Below, one piece after another: positions 20,613 to 29,555 of a DNA stretch of 64,000 bases (within the stretch, counting starts at the first letter, position 1; each line of letters starts with the position of its first letter). The stretch is from positions 1 to 64,000 of the forward strand of contig NZ_BMYM01000004.1 in the NCBI RefSeq assembly GCF_014652275.1, written 5' to 3'. This DNA is from Parahalioglobus pacificus. Lineage in GTDB: Bacteria > Pseudomonadota > Gammaproteobacteria > Pseudomonadales > Halieaceae. Below the pieces are notes generated by a model that had not been told where the DNA came from, made no database searches, and was given only the letters and a program-made list of their open reading frames with translations. Position numbers and translations under genes: made by a program.

Positions 20613-22096
20613 CAGTCCAATAGCTCCCTCATCACCGGTATCAGATCGGTAGCCAACAGGCCTCGCTCGCCGTCCAGCGCGGCAATATCTGCCGCTGCAG
20701 AATGCAAGCAAACCCCCAGAGGCGCGGCATCATCGGCCGCGAGGCCCTGGGCGATCAATGCACCCAATACGCCACTAAGCACATCGCCCATACCGCCACT
20801 GGCCATGCCAGGATTACCGTAGTCGCACAAGCCAATACCCTTCTGGCTGGCAACCAGCGTGCCATTGCCCTTGAGCACAACCGTCGCGCCCAACTTACTC
20901 GTGAGCGCAGTGGCCGCCGCAAATCGATCAGTTTGAATCTCACCGACCGCACAACCCAACAAGCGAGCCGCTTCACCGGGGTGAGGTGTCAACACGCTGT
21001 CGGATAAGTCAGCGCTTTGAACATCGCCCGACGCCAACACATTCAACGCATCTGCATCCAGCACGCAGGGCTTTTGCGCTTGCAGCGCGACCTGCAGGCA
21101 GGCTTTTGACCACTCGCTTTGCCCAAGACCAGGCCCGACCACAAGCACGTCAGATGCGTCGATGAGTTTACGAACGTCGGTCGCGCCAGCCACACCGTGG
21201 GCCATGATTTCGGGGATACGCGCGATGGCCGCTGCAACGTGTTGTTCCCGAGTCGCCAAGCGCACTAACCCGGCACCGCATCGCAACGCCGCCTCGGCAG
21301 CCATCAATGACGCTCCACCCATGCCCTCATCGCCGCCAATGACAAGTACCGAGCCACAGTGCCCTTTGTGCGCGGTGGCCGGCCGGGGAGGCAACTCCGC
21401 CAGCAGGGTATCAAGATCCAGACGCCAGACGTCCGGCGCCACGCAATCGTGGGCAGTGTCAGGCACTGCCAAATCCGCGAACTCCAGTTCGCCAACACAG
21501 TCCGGGCCGTCCAGCGTGAACAGACCGCGCTTTAGGGCAATGAAGGTCACCGTGATATCAGCGGTGACCGCAGAGCCCAGGATTCGACCCGTATCGGCGC
21601 AGAGCCCCGAGGGCACGTCCACTGCCAATACAGGCAGCCCGGCGGCATTAACGGCTTCAAAGGCAGATGCGTAAACCGGGCGAACATCACCACCCAGCCC
21701 TGTTCCTAGCATCGCATCCACCAGAATGCCGTCGCCCTCCAAACAGCCGTCAACGTAGGGAACAGAAGGCACACCTGCATCCAGTGCCAGATCGCGAGCC
21801 TTGCGAGCATCGCTCTGTATCTTTTGGCTATCACCCAGCTCAAGCACCTGTACGGGTATTCCTCGCTGATGGAGGCGGTGTGCGATCAAGTAACCATCGC
21901 CCCCGTTATTGCCTGTGCCGCACAGCACCTGAACCCGCGAGGGCTGACCCCAAACTGCAGTCATCACTTCACAACATGCCTGAGCCGCTCGCGCCATGAG
22001 GATCGACCCGGGGATACCACAGCCCTCTATGGCAGCGGCATCCATTGCCCGTGTTTGAGCGGCAGTGAACAAGGGTTCTAACAACGCAGTTTTCAT
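20612..22096 (-). CDS. nnr: Bifunctional NAD(P)H-hydrate epimerase/dehydratase
   Basis: 494 residues. The N-terminal YjeF_N epimerase (about 1-215) has VLCGTGNNGGDGYLIAHRL and AVDVPSGLCADTG; the C-terminal carbohydrate-kinase-like dehydratase (about 230-494) has HKGHCGSVLVIGGDEGMGG, VLTPHPGEAARLLG, VVLKGNGTLVAS and NPGMASGGMGDVLSGVLGAL. Together they repair damaged NADHX and NADPHX hydrates using ADP. The gene heads the long minus-strand block, 70 bases from the divergent queG. Start: ATG at 22096, with the usual N-terminal FTAAQTRAMDAAAI. Confidence 0.95.
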   Translation of the reverse strand: MKTALLEPLFTAAQTRAMDAAAIEGCGIPGSILMARAAQACCEVMTAVWGQPSRVQVLCGTGNNGGDGYLIAHRLHQRGIPVQVLELGDSQKIQSDARKARDLALDAGVPSVPYVDGCLEGDGILVDAMLGTGLGGDVRPVYASAFEAVNAAGLPVLAVDVPSGLCADTGRILGSAVTADITVTFIALKRGLFTLDGPDCVGELEFADLAVPDTAHDCVAPDVWRLDLDTLLAELPPRPATAHKGHCGSVLVIGGDEGMGGASLMAAEAALRCGAGLVRLATREQHVAAAIARIPEIMAHGVAGATDVRKLIDASDVLVVGPGLGQSEWSKACLQVALQAQKPCVLDADALNVLASGDVQSADLSDSVLTPHPGEAARLLGCAVGEIQTDRFAAATALTSKLGATVVLKGNGTLVASQKGIGLCDYGNPGMASGGMGDVLSGVLGALIAQGLAADDAAPLGVCLHSAAADIAALDGERGLLATDLIPVMRELLD

Positions 22097-22166
22097 AACG
22101 GCAGTATACCCTCAAGCCGCCGGCTTTCTGGCACACTTACGCCCAGTGAATGCCAAGACCCACGCT

Positions 22167-23234
22167 ATGCCCCCCGAACTGTCGCAGCAAGAACTCTCGG
22201 CCCTGCGCGCCCAGTTGAACGACTGGGCTTCAGAGCTTGGCTTTCAACAACTGGGCGTGACTTCCATTGATCTGGGAGAGCATGAGGAGTATCTGCAGCG
22301 GTGGCTGGCAGCGGGTTACCACGGCTCCATGGACTACATGGCGGCGCATGGGACCAAGCGAAGCCGTCCCGAGGAATTGCTGCATGGCACCTGCGCCGTG
22401 CTGTCTGTGCGTATGGATTACGTCACACACGATACCCAGCCCCTAACGGTACTAGACTCGCCCGAGCGTGCGTATGTGTCACGCTACGCCCTGGGAAGGG
22501 ATTACCACAAGCTCATTCGTAACCGCCTGGCCGCTTTGGCTAAGCGGATCGCGAAGGAAGCCGGCGGTGGGCAATACCGGGCCTTTGTCGACAGTGCACC
22601 GGTGCTCGAGCGGGCTATTGCAGAACGAGCCGGTCTGGGGTGGATCGCCAAGAACACCATGCTCATTAACGACAAAGCCGGCTCCTGGTTCTTTCTGGGG
22701 GAAATCTACACAGATCTGCCTTTGCCCACCGACCCACCACAGCACAGCAAGCACTGCGGCAGCTGTACCGCCTGTCTAGAGATCTGTCCCACACAGGCCT
22801 TCACAGGTCCGTTTGAGCTTGATGCCAGACGCTGTATTTCCTATCTCACCATTGAGCACAAGGGCAGCATCGACCCAGAACTGCGACCATTAATGGGCAA
22901 CCGGGTATTCGGTTGCGATGACTGCCAGCTGGTGTGCCCATGGAACAAGTTCGCCCAGCTCACCAACGAGTCAGATTTTGCGCCGCGGCACGGTCTGGAC
23001 TCCGCAGATTTGGTCAGCCTGTTCTTGTGGGACGAGGCCACCTTTCTCAAGAACACCGAGGGATCTGCCATACGCCGCATCGGCCATGAACGCTGGCTCA
23101 GGAACCTCGCCGTGGCACTCGGGAATGGTCCCCCAAGCCAATCCGCGCGCGAGGCACTGGCAAGCCGAGCCGACCACCCCTCGGAGTTAGTACGCGAACA
23201 CGTCGTCTGGGCATTGGCGCAATTCAAGGCTTGA
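22167..23234 (+). CDS. queG: Epoxyqueuosine reductase
   Basis: 355 residues from ATG 22167; a GTG at 22146 is an alternative and the longest frame (22065) would overlap nnr. ASELGFQQLGVTSIDL at the N-terminus, YHGSMDYMAAHGTKRSRPEE, the DSAPVLERAIAERAGLGWIAKNT block and two ferredoxin-like clusters, CGSCTACLEICPTQAF and CDDCQLVCPWNKF, identify QueG. It reduces epoxyqueuosine to queuosine in tRNA with cobalamin and two 4Fe-4S clusters. A HEAT-like C-terminus (REHVVWALAQFKA) is present as in other QueG proteins. Divergent from nnr, as in many gammaproteobacteria. Confidence 0.96.
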   Translation: MPPELSQQELSALRAQLNDWASELGFQQLGVTSIDLGEHEEYLQRWLAAGYHGSMDYMAAHGTKRSRPEELLHGTCAVLSVRMDYVTHDTQPLTVLDSPERAYVSRYALGRDYHKLIRNRLAALAKRIAKEAGGGQYRAFVDSAPVLERAIAERAGLGWIAKNTMLINDKAGSWFFLGEIYTDLPLPTDPPQHSKHCGSCTACLEICPTQAFTGPFELDARRCISYLTIEHKGSIDPELRPLMGNRVFGCDDCQLVCPWNKFAQLTNESDFAPRHGLDSADLVSLFLWDEATFLKNTEGSAIRRIGHERWLRNLAVALGNGPPSQSAREALASRADHPSELVREHVVWALAQFKA

Positions 23235-23301
23235 AGCGAAAACACGCTTTTGGGTTACACTGATTCCATCGCCGAGGAACGGTGAACGCACAGGAACACG
23301 G

Positions 23302-24162
23302 ATGACACAGTTTGCTGCCAGTACCCACCCGGGTCTGAAACGCGACCACAATGAAGACTGCTATGACGCCTCACCCGAGTTAGGCTTATGGTTAGTCGCG
23401 GATGGCGTCGGGGGACATGCCCACGGCGAGGTCGCCAGCGGCATCGTCAAAGAGACTGTCAAATCAGCGGTGGCAAGCGGCAAGTCGCTAACCGATGCCA
23501 TCACCAAATCGCACCAGGCCATACTGAAAGAAATAGACCGGCGCGCCGACGGCAGCAACATGGGATCCACCGTGGTTGTACTGCACCTGCAAGGCAGTGA
23601 TTTCGACCTTGCCTGGGTAGGCGACAGTCGCGCATACCTTTACCGTGACGATGGGCTGGAGCAGCTGTCTCGTGATCACAACCCGGTCAGCGAAATGCTG
23701 CGCCAGGGCATTCTCACGCCTGAGCAGGCCGCGGTGCACCCCGAGCGGCACGTCCTTAGCCAATCCCTGGGTGTCTCCTCCAACGTGGTCGTGAACCCGG
23801 ACTCAGCGAGCGGAACGCTTGCCGCTGGGGAACAGATCATTCTTTGCAGCGACGGCCTCTCTGACGAACTCACAGATGCCGGCATCGCGGCCATTATGGC
23901 GCGCGAAGCAACACCACAGGCTCAGGTTGATGCGTTGATCCACGGCGCACTGAATGCCGGTGGCAGTGACAATGTCACGGTGGTCGTGGTGGGCACACCC
24001 TCAGCAAGACCCGCGGCACCGCACGGCGGCATCGATCTTGAAACCACACAGAACATCGGGCACGCAGTGGCCACGAACAAAACCGAACGCGTGAGCCACA
24101 CCGGCAAAGTGTGGCTGCTGGTTGGTGCGTTGCTGCTACTTGGGCTGTGGTTACTGCTATGA
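23302..24162 (+). CDS. PP2C-family Ser/Thr protein phosphatase with C-terminal membrane anchor
   Basis: 286 residues. All PP2C metal-binding blocks are visible: HPGLKRDHNEDCYD, LVADGVGGHAHGEVASG, AWVGDSRAYLYRDDGLEQLS with SRDHN, ILCSDGLSDELTD and GSDNVTVVVV. The last ~18 residues (KVWLLVGALLLLGLWLLL) form a membrane span right at the C-terminus, so the phosphatase sits on the inner face of the membrane. It resembles the phosphatases (Stp/PppA) that reverse bacterial Hanks-type kinases. The kinase gene follows at once, and a membrane FHA protein lies opposite, so the three probably form one signalling module. Confidence 0.9.
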   Translation: MTQFAASTHPGLKRDHNEDCYDASPELGLWLVADGVGGHAHGEVASGIVKETVKSAVASGKSLTDAITKSHQAILKEIDRRADGSNMGSTVVVLHLQGSDFDLAWVGDSRAYLYRDDGLEQLSRDHNPVSEMLRQGILTPEQAAVHPERHVLSQSLGVSSNVVVNPDSASGTLAAGEQIILCSDGLSDELTDAGIAAIMAREATPQAQVDALIHGALNAGGSDNVTVVVVGTPSARPAAPHGGIDLETTQNIGHAVATNKTERVSHTGKVWLLVGALLLLGLWLLL

Positions 24163-24169
24163 GCAGGCA

Positions 24170-25042
24170 GTGACGAACAAGGCGGAGACGCTGGGTCGAT
24201 TCACACTGCTGCACCATCTGGACGATGGCGGCAGCTCTGACGTTTACCGGGCACACAGCGATGAGCTGGGCACCGTTGCACTAAAACTGCTGAAACCCGC
24301 CGCCAGAGAAAACCCTGATGAAGTAGAGCGCTTCCTTCGGGAAGGGCATCTGCTGGAAGAACTCTCCCACCCGGCGCTTCCGAACGTCGTCGATGTCGGG
24401 GTCGAGGAAGATACCCCCTACATCGCCATGACGCTGCTCCAGGGACAACCTTTGGATGCGTATTTGCAGGCCAAAGGAAAACTGGACAGCCAACGGGTGC
24501 TGGCCATCGCTGAAGATATTGCCGCCGCACTGGTGGTTGTGCATACCAGCAATACGGTGCATCGGGACTTGAAACCCCACAATATTTTCATCTGCGACGA
24601 TGACGAACGTGCGGTGCTAATGGACTTCGGTGTCGCACGACCCATGAATCATCGTACGGAAAACCGCGCCACCCCGCGCTATATGTCACCCGAACAAGCC
24701 AGCGGCATGACGCTCGATGGCCGCTCAGACCTGTTTTCACTGGGCGCGATCCTCTACGAATTGCTCAGCGGCTCACCGCCTTTTCCCGGTAAAACGCTGG
24801 ATGCATTGATAGAGCAGGTTCGGACTCATCACCCTGCCCCGCTGTCAGATGCGGGGGCAGCACAACCCATCGTCGAAAAGCTACTGCGCAAACAGCCAGC
24901 GAAACGCTACCGCTCAGCGGGCACGCTGCTGCGGGATATTCGAAAAGCACGCGCCAAAGCCCAGCGCCAACCTCTGAAGAAGCTGGAGGTGGTGGCGCTA
25001 ATCGCGTTGGGAATCGGCGTGATTGCCTGGCTGGTCAGCTAG
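24170..25042 (+). CDS. Hanks-type Ser/Thr protein kinase with C-terminal membrane anchor
   Basis: About 290 residues from a GTG 7 bases after the phosphatase stop (an upstream in-frame TTG at 24122 is possible but would overlap it). Kinase motifs: the glycine loop region LDDGGSSDVYRA (one Gly fewer than usual), TVALKLLKP with the ATP-binding Lys, VHRDLKPHNIF catalytic loop, MDFGVAR, and TPRYMSPEQASGMTLDGRSD. GSPPFPGKTLDALIEQV is subdomain X. A single span (VVALIALGIGVIAWLV) lies at the very C-terminus; there is no periplasmic sensor domain. It mirrors the phosphatase topology. The stop codon overlaps that of the convergent FHA gene in a shared CTAG. Confidence 0.9.
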   Translation: MTNKAETLGRFTLLHHLDDGGSSDVYRAHSDELGTVALKLLKPAARENPDEVERFLREGHLLEELSHPALPNVVDVGVEEDTPYIAMTLLQGQPLDAYLQAKGKLDSQRVLAIAEDIAAALVVVHTSNTVHRDLKPHNIFICDDDERAVLMDFGVARPMNHRTENRATPRYMSPEQASGMTLDGRSDLFSLGAILYELLSGSPPFPGKTLDALIEQVRTHHPAPLSDAGAAQPIVEKLLRKQPAKRYRSAGTLLRDIRKARAKAQRQPLKKLEVVALIALGIGVIAWLVS

Positions 25043-25773
25043 CGGTCGTCGTCGACCGCAGGGGCCTGAATAAAGGTGGTCTTGTTAGCGGCATCGAGCT
25101 CCGAGCGGCGAGCGGAAAACATTTCCGTGACACGGAAAATGATGTCGTGGAATCGCAGCTCATCTTCATTGCGCAGTGCCTGACGCTTGCTGATTGCCTT
25201 GCCGTTCACCACGGTCCCGTTTGCTGAACCCAGGTCTTCCACGTACAGCTGGTCATCCACCATACTCAGGCGTGCGTGCTGACGAGATACATGCGGGCTG
25301 ACCACGGCGAGGTCACATTCGAGAGAACGGCCCAAGACGATGTCCTTGGTAACACCGAAGCTCAGTCCCGCCAGCGGGCCTGTTTCCGCCGTTAGCGTCC
25401 ACTGATAACCCGGCTCACTGTCGCCCTTACGAAAATAGTGAGTGACACCCCCGGTGCGCCTATCATTAATTGGCGGAATGTTGGCCAGGACACGACGCTC
25501 TACAAAGGAAGTGGTGCGAACAATCCCCTGCGGCGTAATCTGAAAAAACCAGGCCAAGGCAAAGTTCACGGGGAAGCCAATGACAGCACCGTAAAGAAAG
25601 TAGCGGGATCCGAGGTCGGCATCGAAGCCCAATGCCGGAAACAGAATGTCACCCACCTGCAGGGCACCCCAGCAGACAAGGATATACAGGATACACGTGC
25701 GCGTGACCTTTCGACGCTTTAGCTCTCGAAAGAACGACCAGGATTCTTCAGGTGATGCTTCCATAACTCCCAC
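25039..25773 (-). CDS. Membrane FHA-domain protein with ELKRR-type N-terminus
   Basis: 244 residues. The N-terminal segment FFRELKRRKVTRTCILYILV and GALQVGDILFPALGF closely follows the F.ELKRRNV(F/Y)R motif plus first membrane span known from the N-termini of adenylate-cyclase-like and CadC-like TPR proteins. A second span (YGAVIGFPVNFALAWFFQI) follows. Residues ~125-230 are an FHA phosphothreonine-binding domain: DIVLGRSLECDLAV, SPHVSRQHARLS and DLGSANGTVVNGKAI. It is therefore the likely reader of phosphorylation by the neighbouring kinase. Start: GTG at 25773 with GGAG seven bases upstream; an ATG three codons in is the alternative. Fusion of this N-terminus to FHA is unusual to my knowledge. 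Confidence 0.82.
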   Translation of the reverse strand: MGVMEASPEESWSFFRELKRRKVTRTCILYILVCWGALQVGDILFPALGFDADLGSRYFLYGAVIGFPVNFALAWFFQITPQGIVRTTSFVERRVLANIPPINDRRTGGVTHYFRKGDSEPGYQWTLTAETGPLAGLSFGVTKDIVLGRSLECDLAVVSPHVSRQHARLSMVDDQLYVEDLGSANGTVVNGKAISKRQALRNEDELRFHDIIFRVTEMFSARRSELDAANKTTFIQAPAVDDDR

Positions 25774-25943
25774 AGTCTAGCTCCGAGGAGTCATTATTCA
25801 ACTCCAGATAGGCAGCGATAGAGACGGCGGGGCATTACCGGCAATCTGACCGATGCTACCCGCTCCCTGGGTAAATGCCCCGCCGTCAATAAGACTTACA
25901 AGAGGGCGGCGGAATAGTTGGAAACTTTTTTTACTTTTTCTTC

Positions 25944-26489
25944 TCAGCCCATATTCAGGAAGTGTTTACGGTAGTAGCGCATCTCCGCGATAGACTCTCG
26001 AATATCGTCCAGAGCAAGGTGAGTGCCGGTTTTGGTGAACCCCGTCTCTAGCTCAGGTCGCCAGCGCTGCATCAGAATTTTCAAGGTGCTCACATCCAGA
26101 TTGCGGTAGTGAAAGTACGCTTCCAGCCTGGGTAAATGCCGCGCCATGAAGCGTCTATCCTGGCAAATGGTATTGCCACACATCGGCGAGGCGCCTGCCG
26201 GCACCCAATGCGAGAGAAAAGCGATGGTGTCCTCGGTTGCATCGCCTTCATCGGCATCACTGGCACGCACGCGATCGACCAGCCCTGAGCGATTGTGGTG
26301 CGTCGTGTTCCACTCATCCATGCCCTCCAGAACTGCGTCCGGCTGGTGGATAGCGATCACAGGGCCTTCTGCCAGGGTATTCAGGTCACTGTCCGTCACA
26401 ATCGTGGCGATCTCTATAACCACGTCTTGATCCGGATTCAGACCGGTCATCTCCAGATCTACCCAGATGAGGTTGCTCGGATTCTGCAT
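25944..26489 (-). CDS. orn: Oligoribonuclease
   Basis: 181 residues, the usual length. DEDDh exonuclease motifs: [20 protein letters not shown] (Exo I), [18 protein letters not shown] (Exo II) and [18 protein letters not shown] (Exo III with the His). It degrades 2- to 5-mer RNA, including pGpG from c-di-GMP turnover, in the cytoplasm and is essential in many gammaproteobacteria. It is divergent from rsgA with an 80-base spacer, a conserved arrangement. Confidence 0.97.
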   Translation of the reverse strand: MQNPSNLIWVDLEMTGLNPDQDVVIEIATIVTDSDLNTLAEGPVIAIHQPDAVLEGMDEWNTTHHNRSGLVDRVRASDADEGDATEDTIAFLSHWVPAGASPMCGNTICQDRRFMARHLPRLEAYFHYRNLDVSTLKILMQRWRPELETGFTKTGTHLALDDIRESIAEMRYYRKHFLNMG

Positions 26490-26568
26490 GATGTCGTCCT
26501 GCTGCGATGGCCAGTGCAGTGTAACAAATGCCTCGACAGTACGACCCGCCGACTTCGATAATGTCTGT

Positions 26569-27582
26569 ATGAGTAAACGTAAGCTCAGCCGGCGTCAGGC
26601 CTGGCGAGTCAACAAAATTCAGGAAGAACGAGCCAAGCGTGCCGAGCAGCGGCAGGCGCGGGCAGAGCAAGCTTTGGGCGCGGGCGAATTAGGGCCGGAG
26701 CAAAATGGGCTTGTTGTCGCCCACTTTGGCACCCAAGTTGCCGTTGAGGACGAAGATGGCACCGTGCTGCGCTGTCATGTTCGCGCTAACGTGCAGACAC
26801 TGGTCACCGGCGACGCAGTTGTATGGTGCCGTGGCGAGCCCACAGGCGTCATCGTTGCCCGCTTGCCGCGCCGCGGTGAACTTTGCCGCCCGGACCCACA
26901 TGGCGCACTGAAACCGGTGGCGGCGAACATTGACCAGATCATTATCGTGTTCGCGGCACTGCCCCAGCCCCACGCAAACCTCATCGATCGCTATCTGGTG
27001 GCCTCAGCGATCTCCGGCAGCGAGCCAATCCTGTTGCTCAATAAAACCGACCTGCTGGAAGAAGATGCCGAGTTAGCAAGAAGTATGGAGGCACTGGTGT
27101 CGCCCTACGAGTCACTGGGCTATCGGGTACTTCGCAGTGCTATTGGTAGCAGTGGCATGACAGACTTGGAAAGCGCGCTCGCTGACCGTATCAGTGTGTT
27201 TGTAGGCCAATCCGGTGTAGGTAAGTCATCCATCATCAATCGGTTACTGCCCGAGGCGGGGCTACGCGTGGGGGCGCTATCAGAGGCTCGTGCCAAAGGC
27301 ACTCATACCACCACGACAGCACAGCTACTACACATGCCCAGCGGGGGCAGCCTGATTGACTCCCCTGGAATTCGGGAATTTGGTCTTTGGCACATGAGCC
27401 GCGCAGAGGTTGAGCAGGGCTTTGTCGAGTTTAAACCCCACCTGGGTCACTGCCGATTCCGCGACTGCACCCATGAGCACGAGCCCGGGTGCGCCATACT
27501 CGCCGCCGCCGAACGCGGCAATATCAGCCCGCAGCGACTGGACAGCTATCGCCGAATCGTCGCTAGCCTGGAAGGCGCCTAG
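26569..27582 (+). CDS. rsgA: Ribosome small-subunit GTPase RsgA
   Basis: 337 residues from ATG 26569, giving the conserved start [20 protein letters not shown]. The OB domain precedes a circularly permuted GTPase: LLLNKTDLL (G4) comes first, then [18 protein letters not shown] (G1), [10 protein letters not shown] (G2) and [13 protein letters not shown] (G3). The zinc site is in [20 protein letters not shown]. RsgA tests the decoding centre in late 30S assembly. The longest frame (26467) is not family-like and would overlap orn. The stop codon is shared with the convergent psd stop as CTAG. Confidence 0.96.
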   Translation: MSKRKLSRRQAWRVNKIQEERAKRAEQRQARAEQALGAGELGPEQNGLVVAHFGTQVAVEDEDGTVLRCHVRANVQTLVTGDAVVWCRGEPTGVIVARLPRRGELCRPDPHGALKPVAANIDQIIIVFAALPQPHANLIDRYLVASAISGSEPILLLNKTDLLEEDAELARSMEALVSPYESLGYRVLRSAIGSSGMTDLESALADRISVFVGQSGVGKSSIINRLLPEAGLRVGALSEARAKGTHTTTTAQLLHMPSGGSLIDSPGIREFGLWHMSRAEVEQGFVEFKPHLGHCRFRDCTHEHEPGCAILAAAERGNISPQRLDSYRRIVASLEGA

Positions 27583-28430
27583 CCCTGACGCTGGGCCAAA
27601 GGTTGGCCCAACACCGTAGCCGTGCCCGGCTGGTAATCTGCGAGCCAGTCAACGGCACCTTCAGGGAACAGCAAAATCACTGTGGACCCCAGTTTGAAGC
27701 GCCCCATCTCTTCACCCTGCGCCAGAGTTACGGGCTCGGGTAGCGCCGAATAGTCTTTCGTCTGGGGTACCTTCAGTGGCGGGGCCACCTGGCCATCCCA
27801 CACGGTCTCGATACCTGCAACCACCATCGCGCCAACCAACACCATTGCCATTGGACCCAGGGCGGTGTCGAAATAACAGACCAGCCGCTCGTTACGCGCA
27901 AAAAGCCGATCAACATTCTCTGCCGTGGTGCCATTCACGGAAAACAGTTTGCCCGGCACATAGCAGCTGGCTGTGAGTGTGCCCGACACGGGCATGTGCA
28001 CACGGTGATAGTCCCGCGGCGACAGGTAAATAGTGGCGAAGTTGCCATCAGTGAACTGTGCTGTGCGGGTTTCGTCACCGGCAAGCAAGTCACTGACGGT
28101 ATAAGTCCGGCCTTTGGCTTGCAATACGCTGCCGTCGGTAATCGTTCCAATCTGGCTCACTGCACCATCCGCGGGATGGACCACATCGGCTTCGGCAATA
28201 GGCCGCATGCCGGGCTTTAACTCGCGGGTGAAAAAGTCATTGAAGTTAACGTAGTCCTGCGCCCGTTCGTGTACAGCCTGATGCAGTTGCACATCAAAGT
28301 GGCGCACAAACTGTTCTATCACCCAGTTTTTCAGCCAAAGGGGGTAACGCAACTCCGCCAGCCAGCCGGTGAAGCGGGATAGCAGTTGCTGCGGCACAAC
28401 ATGTTGAAACAAGATAAACAGCGATTCCAT
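27579..28430 (-). CDS. psd: Phosphatidylserine decarboxylase proenzyme
   Basis: 283 residues from ATG 28430 ([19 protein letters not shown]). [29 protein letters not shown] (with the catalytic Asp), [16 protein letters not shown] (with the His) and the self-cleavage site [12 protein letters not shown] near residue 250 are present. Cleavage between G and S of LGST makes the alpha subunit with its pyruvoyl cofactor. It makes phosphatidylethanolamine from phosphatidylserine in the inner membrane. The frame extends upstream to 28478 without need. The rsgA-psd neighbourhood is typical of gammaproteobacteria. Confidence 0.96.
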   Translation of the reverse strand: MESLFILFQHVVPQQLLSRFTGWLAELRYPLWLKNWVIEQFVRHFDVQLHQAVHERAQDYVNFNDFFTRELKPGMRPIAEADVVHPADGAVSQIGTITDGSVLQAKGRTYTVSDLLAGDETRTAQFTDGNFATIYLSPRDYHRVHMPVSGTLTASCYVPGKLFSVNGTTAENVDRLFARNERLVCYFDTALGPMAMVLVGAMVVAGIETVWDGQVAPPLKVPQTKDYSALPEPVTLAQGEEMGRFKLGSTVILLFPEGAVDWLADYQPGTATVLGQPLAQRQG

Positions 28431-28471
28431 GGCGCGTAGTGTATCCTCTGCTGAGACAAAGGAAAGCGCGC

Positions 28472-29539
28472 ATGCCAACCCACAGGTCGCATCACCTGCT
28501 GCCAGTTATTGCGCTGGCAAGCCTTGCCGTCGCAATGCCGGGGCGTTGCGAGCAGACTGCGGCCGCTCCCGAGCAGAGCCCCTCGTCCACCACCATTGCA
28601 CCGGTCTCCAGTGAGGCGCTGGAAGATACACTGGGTGCCTGGGAACCCACTGTACCCGATCCCAACGAATTCGATGAACAGCCTGCTGTGAACTGGGTGG
28701 ACGACAGCCATGCCTACATGGCCAATCAGGCTCAGTCCCTGACCGAATGGATGGACGAGTTTTTTGGCGACCCTGAGTACAATCTGGAACAGGCGGAGTC
28801 ACTGCTACGACTGGAACTCATCGACGACTGGGAAACCGAAGACGGCCACGACTTCAAGATACGGCTGCGTGGCAAGGTGCAGCTCCCCAAAATCTCTAGG
28901 CGCTTGAACCTGGTGTTTAGCGGCGAGGAATCGGATCTGGACGATGAAGAAGACAGGCGAGTAGACGACGAGATCGGGCTGCAGTACGAGGTGAGGGAAG
29001 GTAGCCGAAGCCGGCTGGATCTCACCATGGGCATCTCTGGTAGCAAGCCCAAGCCGGGCATCAAGTACCGCAACGAGGGCCCTATCGATGATAAGCACAG
29101 TTATCGCTTTATTGAGCGGGTCCAGTACTCGGACAAGGAAAAGTTCTTCACCATCACTCAGGGCGACTTGAACAGGGTCATCGACGACAACAACATTCTT
29201 CGGTGGAGTAATCGCGCCATCTGGGGCGAACGCACAGACGGGGTGGAATGGCGCACCCGGCTGAGCCTGCGACAGCGCCTGGACCCCGAAGCTCGCCGGC
29301 CGATTGCACTGAACTATTTCGCCGCCATCAGTGGTGAGACCGAACCCAGTAGCTACGTTAAAAACTACCGGCTGGGCGTGTTGTGGCGGCGACAGGTCTA
29401 CCGCGATTATCTCTTTGTTGAGCTGGAGCCGGCGTACAATTACCGGCGCAAGGAGTTCGAGGATAACCGGCGCAGCGTATGGAGCATGGTGGTGAGACTT
29501 GAGATCGCGTTACAGCGCGATCTCATTCGCAAGCGCTAG
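28472..29539 (+). CDS. Exported protein of unknown function, possible outer-membrane barrel
   Basis: 355 residues from an ATG preceded by AAAGGA. A signal peptide (LLPVIALASLAVAMPGRC, cleavage around residue 30) is followed by a Pro/Ser/Thr-rich stretch and an acidic region (EWMDEFFGDPEYNLEQAESL). From about residue 120 on, alternating polar and hydrophobic strands with many Tyr, Arg and Asp (FKIRLRGKVQLPKISRRLNL, SRSRLDLTMGISG, NYRLGVLWRRQVYRDYLFVE) suggest a beta-barrel or beta-sheet outer-membrane protein. I do not recognise the family. It is divergent from psd (41-base gap) and convergent with phoH. Confidence 0.75.
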   Translation: MPTHRSHHLLPVIALASLAVAMPGRCEQTAAAPEQSPSSTTIAPVSSEALEDTLGAWEPTVPDPNEFDEQPAVNWVDDSHAYMANQAQSLTEWMDEFFGDPEYNLEQAESLLRLELIDDWETEDGHDFKIRLRGKVQLPKISRRLNLVFSGEESDLDDEEDRRVDDEIGLQYEVREGSRSRLDLTMGISGSKPKPGIKYRNEGPIDDKHSYRFIERVQYSDKEKFFTITQGDLNRVIDDNNILRWSNRAIWGERTDGVEWRTRLSLRQRLDPEARRPIALNYFAAISGETEPSSYVKNYRLGVLWRRQVYRDYLFVELEPAYNYRRKEFEDNRRSVWSMVVRLEIALQRDLIRKR

Positions 29540-29555
29540 TCCAACACGGCAAGCG

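Noticed and set aside
23302-25773. Part of a type VI secretion locus
   Set aside because: Only kinase, phosphatase and FHA genes are present; no tss, hcp, vgrG or clpV gene is visible in the window.
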